Source of the DNA: Tenacibaculum pelagium
Lineage (GTDB): Bacteria; Bacteroidota; Bacteroidia; Flavobacteriales; Flavobacteriaceae
Length of the DNA: 64,000 nt
Assembly (NCBI RefSeq): GCF_014062345.1
Contig: NZ_JACGLS010000001.1
Span: 124,001 to 188,000, forward strand
Reading direction: 5' to 3'
The first letter of the stretch is position 1. Every line of letters starts with the position of its first letter. Made by a program: the position numbers and the translations under genes. Shown here piece after piece: positions 25,619 through 34,168 of this stretch. The notes under the pieces were generated by a model. The model was not told the DNA's origin and made no database searches. It saw only the letters and a program-made list of their open reading frames with translations.

Positions 25619-26710
25619 ATGAAAGCTGGAATTGTAGGATTACCAAACGTAGGAAAATCAACTTTATTTAACTGTTTATCTAATGCAAAAGCACAAAGTG
25701 CAAACTTTCCTTTTTGTACTATAGAACCTAATATTGGAGTAGTTAATGTTCCTGATACTCGTTTAGAAAAATTAGAAGAGTTAGTAAATCCTGAAAAAGT
25801 AATTCCTGCTACAGTAGAAATTGTTGATATTGCTGGTTTAGTAAAAGGAGCAAGTAAAGGAGAAGGTTTAGGAAATCAATTTTTAGCAAATATTCGTGAA
25901 ACTGATGCCATTTTACATGTTTTACGTTGTTTTGATAACGATAATATTATTCACGTAGATAATTCGATAGATCCTGTAAGAGATAAAGAAACGATTGATA
26001 TTGAATTGCAATTAAAAGATTTAGAAACTGTTCAAAAACGTTTAGAACGTGTAAAAAGAACAGCTAAAACTGGTAATAAAGAAGCTCAGGTAGAATTAGA
26101 AATTTTATTAAAAGTTGAAGCTACTTTATTAGAAAGTAAATCGGTTCGTTCGTTAGAATTTTCTGAAAAAGAACTAGAGTTTGTTCAACCTTTACAGTTT
26201 ATTACTGCGAAACCAGTATTATATGTTTGTAATGTTGATGAAAACTCGGCTGTTTCAGGAAATGCATATGTTGATAAAGTAAAAGAAGCTGTCGCACATG
26301 AAAATGCTGAAGTAATTGTTTTAGCAGTTGGTACAGAAGCAGATATTACTGAGTTAGAAGATTATGAAGAGCGTCAAATGTTTTTAGCTGATATCGGTTT
26401 AGAAGAACCAGGTGTTTCTCGTTTAATTCGTTCAGCTTATAAATTATTAAATCTACAAACATATTTTACAGCTGGTGTAAAAGAAGTAAGAGCTTGGACT
26501 GTTTTTATTGGAGCAACTGCACCACAAGCAGCAGGGGTTATTCATACTGATTTTGAAAAAGGATTCATTAGAGCTGAGACAATTAGTTATAGCGATTATG
26601 AAAAATATGGTAGCGAATCAAAAGTAAAAGAAGCTGGTAGAATGCGTGTAGAAGGAAAAGATTATGTTGTGCAAGACGGAGATGTTATGCATTTTAGATT
26701 TAATGTATAA
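25619..26710 (+). CDS. ychF: Redox-regulated ATPase YchF
   Basis: A 363-residue Obg-family nucleotidase that prefers ATP and binds ribosomes. The P-loop GLPNVGKST is at residues 7-15, DIAGLVKGASKGEG forms switch II, and the C-terminal TGS domain (about 280-363) includes GVIHTDFEKGFIRAE. Length is normal. It is a single-gene transcript. Confidence 0.96.
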   Translation: MKAGIVGLPNVGKSTLFNCLSNAKAQSANFPFCTIEPNIGVVNVPDTRLEKLEELVNPEKVIPATVEIVDIAGLVKGASKGEGLGNQFLANIRETDAILHVLRCFDNDNIIHVDNSIDPVRDKETIDIELQLKDLETVQKRLERVKRTAKTGNKEAQVELEILLKVEATLLESKSVRSLEFSEKELEFVQPLQFITAKPVLYVCNVDENSAVSGNAYVDKVKEAVAHENAEVIVLAVGTEADITELEDYEERQMFLADIGLEEPGVSRLIRSAYKLLNLQTYFTAGVKEVRAWTVFIGATAPQAAGVIHTDFEKGFIRAETISYSDYEKYGSESKVKEAGRMRVEGKDYVVQDGDVMHFRFNV

Positions 26711-26734
26711 TCTAAAATTATTTATAAAAATCAT

Positions 26735-26768
26735 AAACGCTATTGATGTAATTCAGTAGCGTTTTTTT
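26735..26768 (+). terminator. Terminator after ychF
   Basis: AAACGCTATTGA pairs with TTCAGTAGCGTTT (one G-U) around a short loop, followed by T residues. Confidence 0.82.
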
Positions 26769-26799
26769 GTATCTTAGATTTTTAAAATTCGAATTTTTT

Positions 26800-27471
26800 A
26801 TGCAATTAGATAAAACCGCTTTTCAATTTTTAAAGGAGTTAAATAACAATAATAATAGAGATTGGTTTGCTGACAATAAAAAGCTATATGATGCTTCTTT
26901 AGCAAACACAAAAGATGTCTTTTCTAACATACATCAAAATTTAGAAAAGCATGATGATATTGAAAAGCAAAAAATATATCGTATTTATAGAGATGTTCGT
27001 TTTTCTAAAGATAAAACGCCTTATAACCCAAGATTTGCTGTTTCTTACTCTAGAAGTGGGAAACAATTACGAGGTGGTTATTTTTTACAAATTAAACCTG
27101 GTGATACTGTTTTAGGGGGTGGATTTTGGCAGCCTGAAAAGGATGATTTATTTCGTATCCGTAAAGAATTTGAATTAGATGATTCAGAGATTAGGGATAT
27201 TTTAGCTGAAGAAAAATTTGTAAAATATTTTGGAGGTAAATTAGAAGGCGAGGAGTTAAAAACAGCTCCAAAAGGATTTGACAAAGAACATAAATCCATC
27301 GATTTAATTCGTAAAAAAGGATTTATAGCTGTTCGTAAGTTTACAGATAAAGAAGTTCTTTCTCCAAATTTCATCACCGAAATAGATAATTCATTTAAAG
27401 CTTTACGTCCTTATTTTAATTTAATGAGTGATATTTTAACAACCAATTTAAACGGGGAGAGTTTAATTTAA
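26800..27471 (+). CDS. DUF2461 family protein
   Basis: A 223-residue cytoplasmic protein of the DUF2461/TIGR02453 family: FLKELNNNNNRDWFADNKKLYD near the N-terminus in part, YRDVRFSKDKTPYNP in the middle and GGGFWQPEKDDL later. The ATG at 26800 starts the conserved part; a TTG at 26767 lies in the ychF terminator. Function unknown. Its 3' end overlaps the convergent MATE gene by 9 bases. Confidence 0.85.
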   Translation: MQLDKTAFQFLKELNNNNNRDWFADNKKLYDASLANTKDVFSNIHQNLEKHDDIEKQKIYRIYRDVRFSKDKTPYNPRFAVSYSRSGKQLRGGYFLQIKPGDTVLGGGFWQPEKDDLFRIRKEFELDDSEIRDILAEEKFVKYFGGKLEGEELKTAPKGFDKEHKSIDLIRKKGFIAVRKFTDKEVLSPNFITEIDNSFKALRPYFNLMSDILTTNLNGESLI

Positions 27472-28800
27472 ATTCAATCTTATTTCCTTTTTCAAGTATA
27501 AATAGGTAACCAACGTTGATAAAATATCAGCTATTGGAAAAGACATCCATACACCATTTACACCATAAAATTTAGGTAATATATAAACTAGTGGTATTAA
27601 AAAGATTCCTTGCTTTAATAACGTAAGTATTAATGCAGGAAAAGCCTTTCCTGCTGCCTGAAAATATGCAGAACCTATTAATTGCGTAGTAATAACTGGT
27701 GTTGCCAAAAAAGCAATGATTAAAGCATTTGGTGTTAAACTTAATAGTTCTTTATCATCTGTAAAAACACTTACTAATTGATCTGGAAATAGCATAATTC
27801 CAATAAAAACTAGCGTAGCTATTCCAGTTCCATAAAGAATAGATGTTTTAATCGTTTCTTTTACACGTTTAGAATCATTAGCTCCGTAATTATAACCAGC
27901 AATAGGTAAAAAGCCTTGTGTTACTCCTAAAACAGGAAATAAAGCAAACATCATAACTCTATTAATAATTCCATAAATAGCGATTGATATTTCTCCTCCG
28001 TATTTGAATAAAGTATAATTTAAGATGATAATTAATAAGCTTATGGTACCTTGCCTTATAACAGTTATACCCCCCAATGCTACAATTTCTTTTAAAATTG
28101 ATATGTTAATTTTAAAATATTTAGGAACAATTTTAAGCTCCGTATTTTTTGATAAGAAAAACCATAGCACAAACAAACCGCTTACAGCGTAAGAAATGGA
28201 AGTTGCTAAACCGGCTCCAAACATTCCTAAATCCATAATTTTTATAAAAACTATATCTAGTATGATATTAGAAATTGCTGGGAAAATCATGGTAAACATT
28301 GCATAATTAGGTTTACCTACAGCTCTTATTACTGGATTTCCCATCATGGCAAATGCTAAAAAAGGAACTCCCCAAATAATTACATGAAAATATTCGGTTG
28401 CAGGAAATACAATATCTCCATTTGCACCAAATAATTGTAGAATAGGGAAGCAAAAAAAAGTACCTATAAAAACAAATAAGAAAGATAACGCAACTGTTAA
28501 ACTAATTTGATTACCAAAAACTTCAAAAGCTTTCGGTATGTTTTGTTTTCCTAAGGCCCTAGAAATTATTGAACTTCCTCCAATACCAATTCCCATACCA
28601 ATAGATGAAATTAAAAAAGCTATAGGTAAAACAACTGTTATTGCCGCAATTGCCATAACGCTAATCCATCTTCCAACAAAAATGGTGTCAACAATCATGT
28701 TTAAAGACATCACTAAAATTCCAATTGAAGCAGGAATAGCTTGCTTTAACAAGAGTTTGCTTATTTTTTCTGAGCCAAATTTGCTGGTTATTTTGTTCAT
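27463..28800 (-). CDS. MATE-family efflux transporter
   Basis: A 445-residue inner-membrane protein with twelve hydrophobic helices in two six-helix halves, as in cation-coupled multidrug/toxic compound exporters. The N-terminal half has the IVDTIFVGRWISVMAIAA pattern and the second half GVTQGFLPIAGYNYGA, both family signatures. It is monocistronic. The exported substrate and coupling ion cannot be told from sequence. Confidence 0.92.
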   Translation of the reverse strand: MNKITSKFGSEKISKLLLKQAIPASIGILVMSLNMIVDTIFVGRWISVMAIAAITVVLPIAFLISSIGMGIGIGGSSIISRALGKQNIPKAFEVFGNQISLTVALSFLFVFIGTFFCFPILQLFGANGDIVFPATEYFHVIIWGVPFLAFAMMGNPVIRAVGKPNYAMFTMIFPAISNIILDIVFIKIMDLGMFGAGLATSISYAVSGLFVLWFFLSKNTELKIVPKYFKINISILKEIVALGGITVIRQGTISLLIIILNYTLFKYGGEISIAIYGIINRVMMFALFPVLGVTQGFLPIAGYNYGANDSKRVKETIKTSILYGTGIATLVFIGIMLFPDQLVSVFTDDKELLSLTPNALIIAFLATPVITTQLIGSAYFQAAGKAFPALILTLLKQGIFLIPLVYILPKFYGVNGVWMSFPIADILSTLVTYLYLKKEIRLNLN

Positions 28801-28890
28801 ATTTAATTTCTAGCACTCGAATATCTAAAATATTCTAATACCGAAACCAAATCACACTAACATTTAAGTAATAATTAACACCAATCGTTG

Positions 28891-28898
28891 TAAGTTTG
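28891..28898 (+). promoter_or_regulatory. Promoter -7 element of thioesterase gene, leaderless
   Basis: TAAGTTTG followed by TTAA and the ATG at 28903; four-base spacing predicts a leaderless mRNA. Confidence 0.55.
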
Positions 28899-28902
28899 TT
28901 AA

Positions 28903-29295
28903 ATGAACTTTTTTGAAAAGAAACACATAGTATCTCCTCTTGAAATAGATGAATATAACCACGTAAATAATGTAGTTTATGTACAGTGGATGCAAGATGT
29001 ATCTAACGATCATTGGCATTTATTAATCAAAGATATTCCAAAACCTGATTATGTTTGGTTTGTAATCCGTCATGAAGTTGATTATAAAAGTCAAGCAATT
29101 TTAGGTGATGAAGTGAGAATTAATACTTGGGTAGGGAAAACAGAAGGAATAAAATCTATCCGCCATTATGAAATTTATAAAGGAGAAACTCTTTTAGTAA
29201 AATCGCAAACTACTTTTTGTTTGTTAGATGCTAAAACACAAAGACCTAAAAGAATTACACAAGAAATTAAAAACCTATTATTACCTGTAAAATAA
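28903..29295 (+). CDS. Acyl-CoA thioesterase, hotdog fold
   Basis: A 130-residue single-domain 4HBT-type thioesterase of the YbgC/FadM group. DEYNHVNNVVYVQWMQ at about residues 17-32 contains the active-site region, where the usual Asp is represented within the D-E-Y-N-H-V-N-N stretch. FVIRHEVDYKSQA and the TTFCLLD end segment fit the fold. Likely hydrolyses an acyl- or aryl-CoA in the cytoplasm; substrate unknown. Confidence 0.87.
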   Translation: MNFFEKKHIVSPLEIDEYNHVNNVVYVQWMQDVSNDHWHLLIKDIPKPDYVWFVIRHEVDYKSQAILGDEVRINTWVGKTEGIKSIRHYEIYKGETLLVKSQTTFCLLDAKTQRPKRITQEIKNLLLPVK

Positions 29296-29299
29296 GCAA

Positions 29300-29307
29300 T
29301 ATCTTTG
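29300..29307 (+). promoter_or_regulatory. Promoter -7 element of DEAD helicase gene
   Basis: TATCTTTG, 18 bases before the ATG. Confidence 0.6.
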
Positions 29308-29325
29308 CACTTATAAATATAGAAA

Positions 29326-30444
29326 ATGACAACATTTAAAGCATTAGGAGTAAGAAACGAATATGTTAAAGGATTAAAAGAGTTAGGAATAACAACTCCG
29401 ACGGATGTGCAAAGAGAAGCAATACCTTATTTATTAGAAAATAACGCTGATTTTATTGGGTTAGCTCAGACTGGAACAGGAAAAACAGCAGCTTATGGTT
29501 TGCCAATTCTTCATAAGATAGATGCTTCTAAGAATACTACACAAGCGTTAATTCTATCTCCAACAAGAGAGTTAGTGCAGCAAATAAAAAAACAACTATT
29601 TAAGTTTACTAAGTATGTAGATGATAGAATTTTTGTTGAAGCTGTTTATGGTGGAGAGAAGATTGAACGTCAAATAAAAAACTTAAAAAGAACTACCCAT
29701 ATAATCGTAGCAACTCCTGGTCGTTTAATTGATTTAATAGAACGTGGTGACGTTGATTTAAAAAATATTCAAACTTTAGTTTTAGATGAAGCCGATGAAA
29801 TGCTAAGCATGGGATTCAAACTAGAGTTGAATCGTATTTTAAAATATACCTCAGGAACTAGAAAAACCTGGTTGTTTTCTGCAACAATGCCAGAAGAGAT
29901 TAGAAGTATTGTAAAAAAATACATGAATGCTTCAGCAAAGCAAATTGAAATTAATAAAAACACATTGGTAAATGCCAATATTACACATCAGTTTGTACAA
30001 ACTACAATTCCTGAAAAAGTAAATGTTATTATTAAGTTTTTAGAAAAAAGACATGCTGAAAGAGGTATCATCTTTGCTAGAACCAAAGCAGGAACTCAAA
30101 AAATAACTAAGCAGTTAAAAGAGGAAGGTTTTTCGGTTGAAGCTTTAGAAGGTGATATGCAACAGAAAGAGCGTGATAAAGTAATGCGTGCTTTTAAAAA
30201 TGAGAGCCTTCAGGTTTTAGTTGCTACAGATGTTGCAGCAAGAGGTATCGATGTGCAAAACTTAGGATTTGTAGTTCATCATCAATTACCAGAAAAATTA
30301 GAATATTATACACACAGAAGTGGGAGAACTGCAAGAGCAGGGAAAAAAGGAGTTTCTTTAGTTTTAGTTCTAAACAATGAAAGAAGTAAAATTAAAGAGG
30401 TTGAAAGAACACTACAAATTCAAATTTCTGAAATAAATATCTAA
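29326..30444 (+). CDS. DEAD-box RNA helicase
   Basis: A 372-residue core-only helicase. Q motif around TPTDVQREAIP, Walker A AQTGTGKT at 47-54, PTRELVQQ, TPGRLID, DEAD at 154-157, SAT, and the C-terminal RecA domain with ARGIDVQNL and HRSGRTARAG. It lacks the basic tail of CsdA or RhlE, so it resembles a minimal RhlE-like enzyme for RNA remodelling. The stop overlaps the start of the next gene (TAATG). Confidence 0.93.
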   Translation: MTTFKALGVRNEYVKGLKELGITTPTDVQREAIPYLLENNADFIGLAQTGTGKTAAYGLPILHKIDASKNTTQALILSPTRELVQQIKKQLFKFTKYVDDRIFVEAVYGGEKIERQIKNLKRTTHIIVATPGRLIDLIERGDVDLKNIQTLVLDEADEMLSMGFKLELNRILKYTSGTRKTWLFSATMPEEIRSIVKKYMNASAKQIEINKNTLVNANITHQFVQTTIPEKVNVIIKFLEKRHAERGIIFARTKAGTQKITKQLKEEGFSVEALEGDMQQKERDKVMRAFKNESLQVLVATDVAARGIDVQNLGFVVHHQLPEKLEYYTHRSGRTARAGKKGVSLVLVLNNERSKIKEVERTLQIQISEINI

Positions 30445-31070
30445 TGAATATTATTTACGCCATAGACATTGCTGGTACTTTTGCATTTGCTATAAGTGGA
30501 GCATTGGTTGCGATAAAAAAAGACTTTGATGTTTTTGGAGTAATTATTATTGCCTTTGTTACTGCAGTTGGTGGAGGTATGATTCGTGATGTTTTAATTA
30601 ATGCACATCCAATAAATTGGATTGGAGATATTAATTATATCTGGACAATCTTAACCGCTGTAGCTATAACTTTTCTATTTAAAAGTAAAATAGCTCCACT
30701 TAGAAAAACAATGTTTTTGTTTGATACCATTGGTATAAGTGTATTTACCTTACTTGGTTTGCAAAAAGGACTAGCCTATAATTTGCATCCATTTGTTGCT
30801 TTAGTTATGGGAATGGTTTCAGCTGTTTTTGGTGGTGTAATAAGAGATGTACTTACTAGAAAAGTTCCACTAATATTTAAAAAAGAAATTTACGCTTCAG
30901 CATGTTTAGCTGGTGGGGTAATCTATTTAGTTCTATTAAAATTTAATATTAATGAAGATGTTCGATTTATAATTGCAGCATCAGCAATTATTTTGATTAG
31001 AACCGTTGTCGTTAAATATGAATTAGAATTACCTAGAATTAAGAAAGATATATTAGGAAACAAAAATTAA
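30444..31070 (+). CDS. TRIC-type cation channel (YicG family)
   Basis: A 208-residue membrane protein with seven hydrophobic helices and two copies of the UPF0126 repeat, marked by GGGMIRDVL near residue 47 and GGVIRDVL near 133. These glycine-rich kinks line the pore in bacterial TRIC trimeric channels for monovalent cations. It is coupled to the DEAD helicase gene by a one-base overlap and followed after 4 bases by a MaoC gene; no functional link is obvious. Confidence 0.9.
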   Translation: MNIIYAIDIAGTFAFAISGALVAIKKDFDVFGVIIIAFVTAVGGGMIRDVLINAHPINWIGDINYIWTILTAVAITFLFKSKIAPLRKTMFLFDTIGISVFTLLGLQKGLAYNLHPFVALVMGMVSAVFGGVIRDVLTRKVPLIFKKEIYASACLAGGVIYLVLLKFNINEDVRFIIAASAIILIRTVVVKYELELPRIKKDILGNKN

Positions 31071-31074
31071 TAAC

Positions 31075-31536
31075 ATGAGTAAATTAGTTCTTTCAAATTT
31101 AAATGAATTAGAAAGTTTACATGGAAAATCATTACCAGTAGGTGAGTGGTTTACCGTAACTCAGCAAATGATTAATGATTTTGCCAATGCTACTTTAGAT
31201 AAACAATGGATTCATGTTGATGAAGAAAAAGCAGCTAAATATTCGCCAACAGGAACAACCATAGCTCACGGATTTATGTCGGTTTCTATGCTATCAGAGT
31301 TAATTTCAGATTTAATAGAAATTAAAAGTGTAAAAAAGGGATTGAACTATGGATTAAATAAAGTTCGTTTTCCTAATTCAGTACCAGTAAATAGTAAATT
31401 ACGGTTAGTTAGTTCAATAAAACATATTGAAGATATGCATAACGGAAAAAAACTAACTTTCGATTGTAAAATAGAAATTAAGGGGCAAGAAAAACCAGCT
31501 TGTGTAGCCGAATTTATTTTTGTTTTGTTTGAATAA
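31075..31536 (+). CDS. MaoC-family (R)-enoyl-CoA hydratase-like protein
   Basis: A 153-residue hotdog-fold protein. The segment ITQQ-type start of the domain is followed by FANATLDKQWIHVDEEKA and TTIAHGFMSVSML, containing the Asp/His pair (hydratase 2 motif) of R-specific enoyl-CoA hydratases. Likely acts on a short acyl-CoA. It ends the helicase-TRIC-MaoC transcript. Confidence 0.87.
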   Translation: MSKLVLSNLNELESLHGKSLPVGEWFTVTQQMINDFANATLDKQWIHVDEEKAAKYSPTGTTIAHGFMSVSMLSELISDLIEIKSVKKGLNYGLNKVRFPNSVPVNSKLRLVSSIKHIEDMHNGKKLTFDCKIEIKGQEKPACVAEFIFVLFE

Positions 31537-31542
31537 AAAAAC

Positions 31543-31564
31543 GCTGCCTAAAAACATAGACAGC
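31543..31564 (-). terminator. Terminator of the four-helix membrane protein gene
   Basis: GCTGTCTA and TAGGCAGC on the minus strand form an eight-base stem with one mismatch, followed by a T-run on that strand only. On the plus strand the A-run precedes the stem, so it mainly serves the minus gene. Confidence 0.65.
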
Positions 31565-31592
31565 AAATAGAATATTTAAAATTTAGTTTTCT

Positions 31593-32024
31593 TTAAGAAA
31601 GCCAACCTTTTGCTTCAGATTTTTTAGCATAGTAGTATAAGAAAACTCCAATAATAATTACCATTATTGGCATAACCATTCCACCAGGTCCATATACTTC
31701 GGCAGCTCTACTCATAAAAAAATTATAAAACATTTGAATTACAATACCAATTAATGAAATTAAAAAAACTGGTTTTGCTAGTTTCTTTTTCATCAAAAGT
31801 AAAACACATCCAAGTAGTCCTGCAAAAACTGCAATAGCAAAAGCGGCTGTATACCAAGCAGGAATATCATCGTATAAAGCTCTTTCTGCTTCTGGTAATG
31901 CAGCCTTCATCTCATCAGTCATATAGGCTTGAGCCACATATGCCATTACACCCATAGCGTTCCATATTAAAGCAATAATACCTGTTACCCAAAATACGGT
32001 ATTGGGTTTGTTTGAATTTGTCAT
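31593..32024 (-). CDS. Four-helix membrane protein of unknown function
   Basis: A 143-residue protein with four hydrophobic helices (about residues 10-32, 57-78, 83-103 and 113-132) and short polar loops. It carries no motif I can name. Related Bacteroidota proteins are sometimes labelled sugar transporters, but the sequence offers no support for that. Monocistronic with its own terminator. Confidence 0.75.
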   Translation of the reverse strand: MTNSNKPNTVFWVTGIIALIWNAMGVMAYVAQAYMTDEMKAALPEAERALYDDIPAWYTAAFAIAVFAGLLGCVLLLMKKKLAKPVFLISLIGIVIQMFYNFFMSRAAEVYGPGGMVMPIMVIIIGVFLYYYAKKSEAKGWLS

Positions 32025-32106
32025 AAGAAAATTTTTAAGTTAGTTGATGTTAAAAATAAGTAATTAACTGAACTAAATCAAAACTTGAATTTTACGTAAA
32101 GATTTA

Positions 32107-32114
32107 TATATTTG
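32107..32114 (+). promoter_or_regulatory. Promoter -7 element of LysM gene
   Basis: TATATTTG, 25 bases before the ATG. Confidence 0.6.
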
Positions 32115-32139
32115 AGAATGACTATTTAACATTACTGTT

Positions 32140-32715
32140 ATGAAAGTAAAATTAGCTTTAATTATCACTCTTTTTTTTGGTATAAATATTTTTTCGCAAA
32201 GCAATAAACTTCCTGAAGGATGGGATCAGATTTTATTAGAAGGTAAACCTGCTTATATGAATTTAATTACTGGTGATGTTTCTAAAAAAAGACCTACTAA
32301 GCCAGCCACTAAGCCAATTAAAAAGAAAGAATTTGATCCAACAATAACACACATAGTTAAAAAAGGCGAGACACTAAGTAGTATTGCCAGGAAGTATGGT
32401 TTTAATTTGGCAAAATTGTATCAGTTAAATAATATGACCAATTTTGACAATGTAGAAATTGGTGATGAAATAGTGATAGGTTATGTTAAAAATGAAAAAG
32501 AGAAAGAAGCTTTTTTTAAAGGGAATATAAATTCTTCAGATAATGTACCTGAGAGTATAGATGAAGTTAAGAATAATAATCACCATGTTGTTGCTTCTGG
32601 TGAAACATTATATAGAATTGCCACAAACAATAAAATATCAGTAAATAAATTAAAAGCTTTAAATAACTTAAAGAACAACGCCATTTTTGTGGGTCAAAAG
32701 CTAAGAATTAAATAA
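32140..32715 (+). CDS. Secreted protein with WW-like motif and two LysM domains
   Basis: A 191-residue exported protein. Residues 1-20 are a signal peptide ending FSQ. Residues 24-52 run LPEGW, then Y39, N41, T44-G45 and P52, the spacing of a WW domain lacking its second tryptophan. LysM domains follow at 70-114 (HIVKKGETLSSIARKYG) and 148-191 (HVVASGETLYRIATNN), separated by a charged linker. LysM pairs bind peptidoglycan N-acetylglucosamine, so the protein is probably attached to the wall in the periplasm. No catalytic domain is present. Confidence 0.88.
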   Translation: MKVKLALIITLFFGINIFSQSNKLPEGWDQILLEGKPAYMNLITGDVSKKRPTKPATKPIKKKEFDPTITHIVKKGETLSSIARKYGFNLAKLYQLNNMTNFDNVEIGDEIVIGYVKNEKEKEAFFKGNINSSDNVPESIDEVKNNNHHVVASGETLYRIATNNKISVNKLKALNNLKNNAIFVGQKLRIK

Positions 32716-32838
32716 TCAATCTTAAAATACTGTTAAACTGAATGATTTATCGTAACGAATTAAGAAAACCATCGTCATATAAGTGTAATTACTTAACGAG
32801 TTAGTTTAGTGATTAGTTAGTTTTTAATAGTTGATTGA

Positions 32839-32874
32839 AAAAAGGCTCGAGATATTATAATCTCGAGCCTTTTT
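32839..32874. terminator. Bidirectional terminator
   Basis: A 15-base perfect stem, AAAAAGGCTCGAGAT with ATCTCGAGCCTTTTT around a 6-base loop, lies between two convergent genes and has T-runs on both strands. The 120 bases before it, after the LysM gene, hold nothing I can identify. Confidence 0.9.
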
Positions 32875-32895
32875 AATTTTATTGAATTGTATTGT

Positions 32896-34107
32896 TTACT
32901 TTCTAACTAATTGAGCCATATAAAATCCATCATAACCAGATTGATGAGATAACACTTTATGGTCTTTAACAAAAGTAAAGTCTTTTCCTTCGTCTGAAGC
33001 TAAGAAAAATTCAACTTGCTGTTGATTTTCTGATGGTAATACAGAACAAGTGGCATATACTAATTTACCACCAGGTTTAACCATTTTAGAATATTTTTGT
33101 AGAACTTCTTGTTGTACTCCTTTAATATTTTCTAAAAATTCTGGTTGCAATTTCCATTTACTATCTGGGTTTCTACGAATAACTCCTAAACCAGAACATG
33201 GTGCATCAATTAAAACTCTATCCGCTTTTCCATGTAATTTTTTAATCACTTTTGTAGAGTCGATAACTTTACAATCTATATTATGTACTTTGTTTCTACG
33301 AGCTCTAACTTTTAATTTTTTTAATTTGCTCTCGTAAATATCCATTGCTATAATTTGCCCTTTATTTTCCATTAAAGAAGCAATATGCAGTGTTTTACCA
33401 CCTGCACCTGCACAAGTATCAATTACTTTCATACCAGGTTCAACATCTAAGTAAGAAGCTACTAATTGTGAAGAAGCATCCTGTACTTCAAAGTAACCTT
33501 TATGAAAAGCCTCTGTTTTAAAAACATTAGCACGCTCTACTAAACGTAAGGCATCATCATGACCTGCTATAAATTCAGTATCAATTCCTTCTGCTTTTAA
33601 GTCTTTTTGTAAGTGTTCTTTCGTTACATTTAAAGTGTTTGTACGTAAAATAACTTCCGCTTTTTTATTTAAAGCAGCAATTTCTTTCGTCCAAATTACT
33701 TCTCCTAATTCTTCAACACCTAATTCATCAATCCAATCAGGAATAGACTCTCTAAATTTTCTGATTTTAGATAGCTCATCAAAGCGTCCTTTTATTCTTC
33801 TTGTAGGCGTATCTTCAATTTGATTCCAATCCGGTAATTTAATTCCTCTTAAAACACACCAAACAACAAATAAACGCCATAAATCAGGACGTGCATAAGG
33901 TACTTTTACATTTGCAATTTCAGCATATAAACGTTGCCATCTAACAATATCATATATGGTTTCTGCAACAAACTTTCTATCGCGTGCTCCCCAACGTTTA
34001 TCTCTTTTTAAAGCTTTTTCTACAGCCTTATCAGCATATACTCCGTCATTAAATACGTCACGTAAACTATCAATCACAGCATACGTTAAATTTCTATGTA
34101 ATCTCAT
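32896..34107 (-). CDS. RsmB/NOP-family rRNA cytosine-5 methyltransferase
   Basis: A 403-residue SAM-dependent RNA methyltransferase. The N-terminal part resembles a NusB-like RNA-binding region; the catalytic domain has DTCAGAGGKTLHIA (SAM site), DAPCSGLGVIRRNPD with the release cysteine and VYATCSVLPSEN with the nucleophilic cysteine. By similarity it would methylate C967 of 16S rRNA or a related cytosine. Divergent from recG. Confidence 0.9.
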   Translation of the reverse strand: MRLHRNLTYAVIDSLRDVFNDGVYADKAVEKALKRDKRWGARDRKFVAETIYDIVRWQRLYAEIANVKVPYARPDLWRLFVVWCVLRGIKLPDWNQIEDTPTRRIKGRFDELSKIRKFRESIPDWIDELGVEELGEVIWTKEIAALNKKAEVILRTNTLNVTKEHLQKDLKAEGIDTEFIAGHDDALRLVERANVFKTEAFHKGYFEVQDASSQLVASYLDVEPGMKVIDTCAGAGGKTLHIASLMENKGQIIAMDIYESKLKKLKVRARRNKVHNIDCKVIDSTKVIKKLHGKADRVLIDAPCSGLGVIRRNPDSKWKLQPEFLENIKGVQQEVLQKYSKMVKPGGKLVYATCSVLPSENQQQVEFFLASDEGKDFTFVKDHKVLSHQSGYDGFYMAQLVRK

Positions 34108-34125
34108 TTGATGAATTTAAGAGTG

Positions 34126-34133
34126 CAAAGATA
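34126..34133 (-). promoter_or_regulatory. Promoter -7 element of RsmB-like gene
   Basis: Minus-strand TATCTTTG, 18 bases before the start codon. Confidence 0.62.
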
Positions 34134-34168
34134 GTTGATTTTAATGGCTTTTTGTATTTTCGTTCTTA

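Noticed and set aside
27078-27377. Antisense frame inside the DUF2461 gene
   Set aside because: Shadow of a conserved coding frame; no start context and no recognisable product.
32716-32838. Possible small gene between the LysM gene and the terminator
   Set aside because: Only very short frames, no promoter and no conserved peptide.
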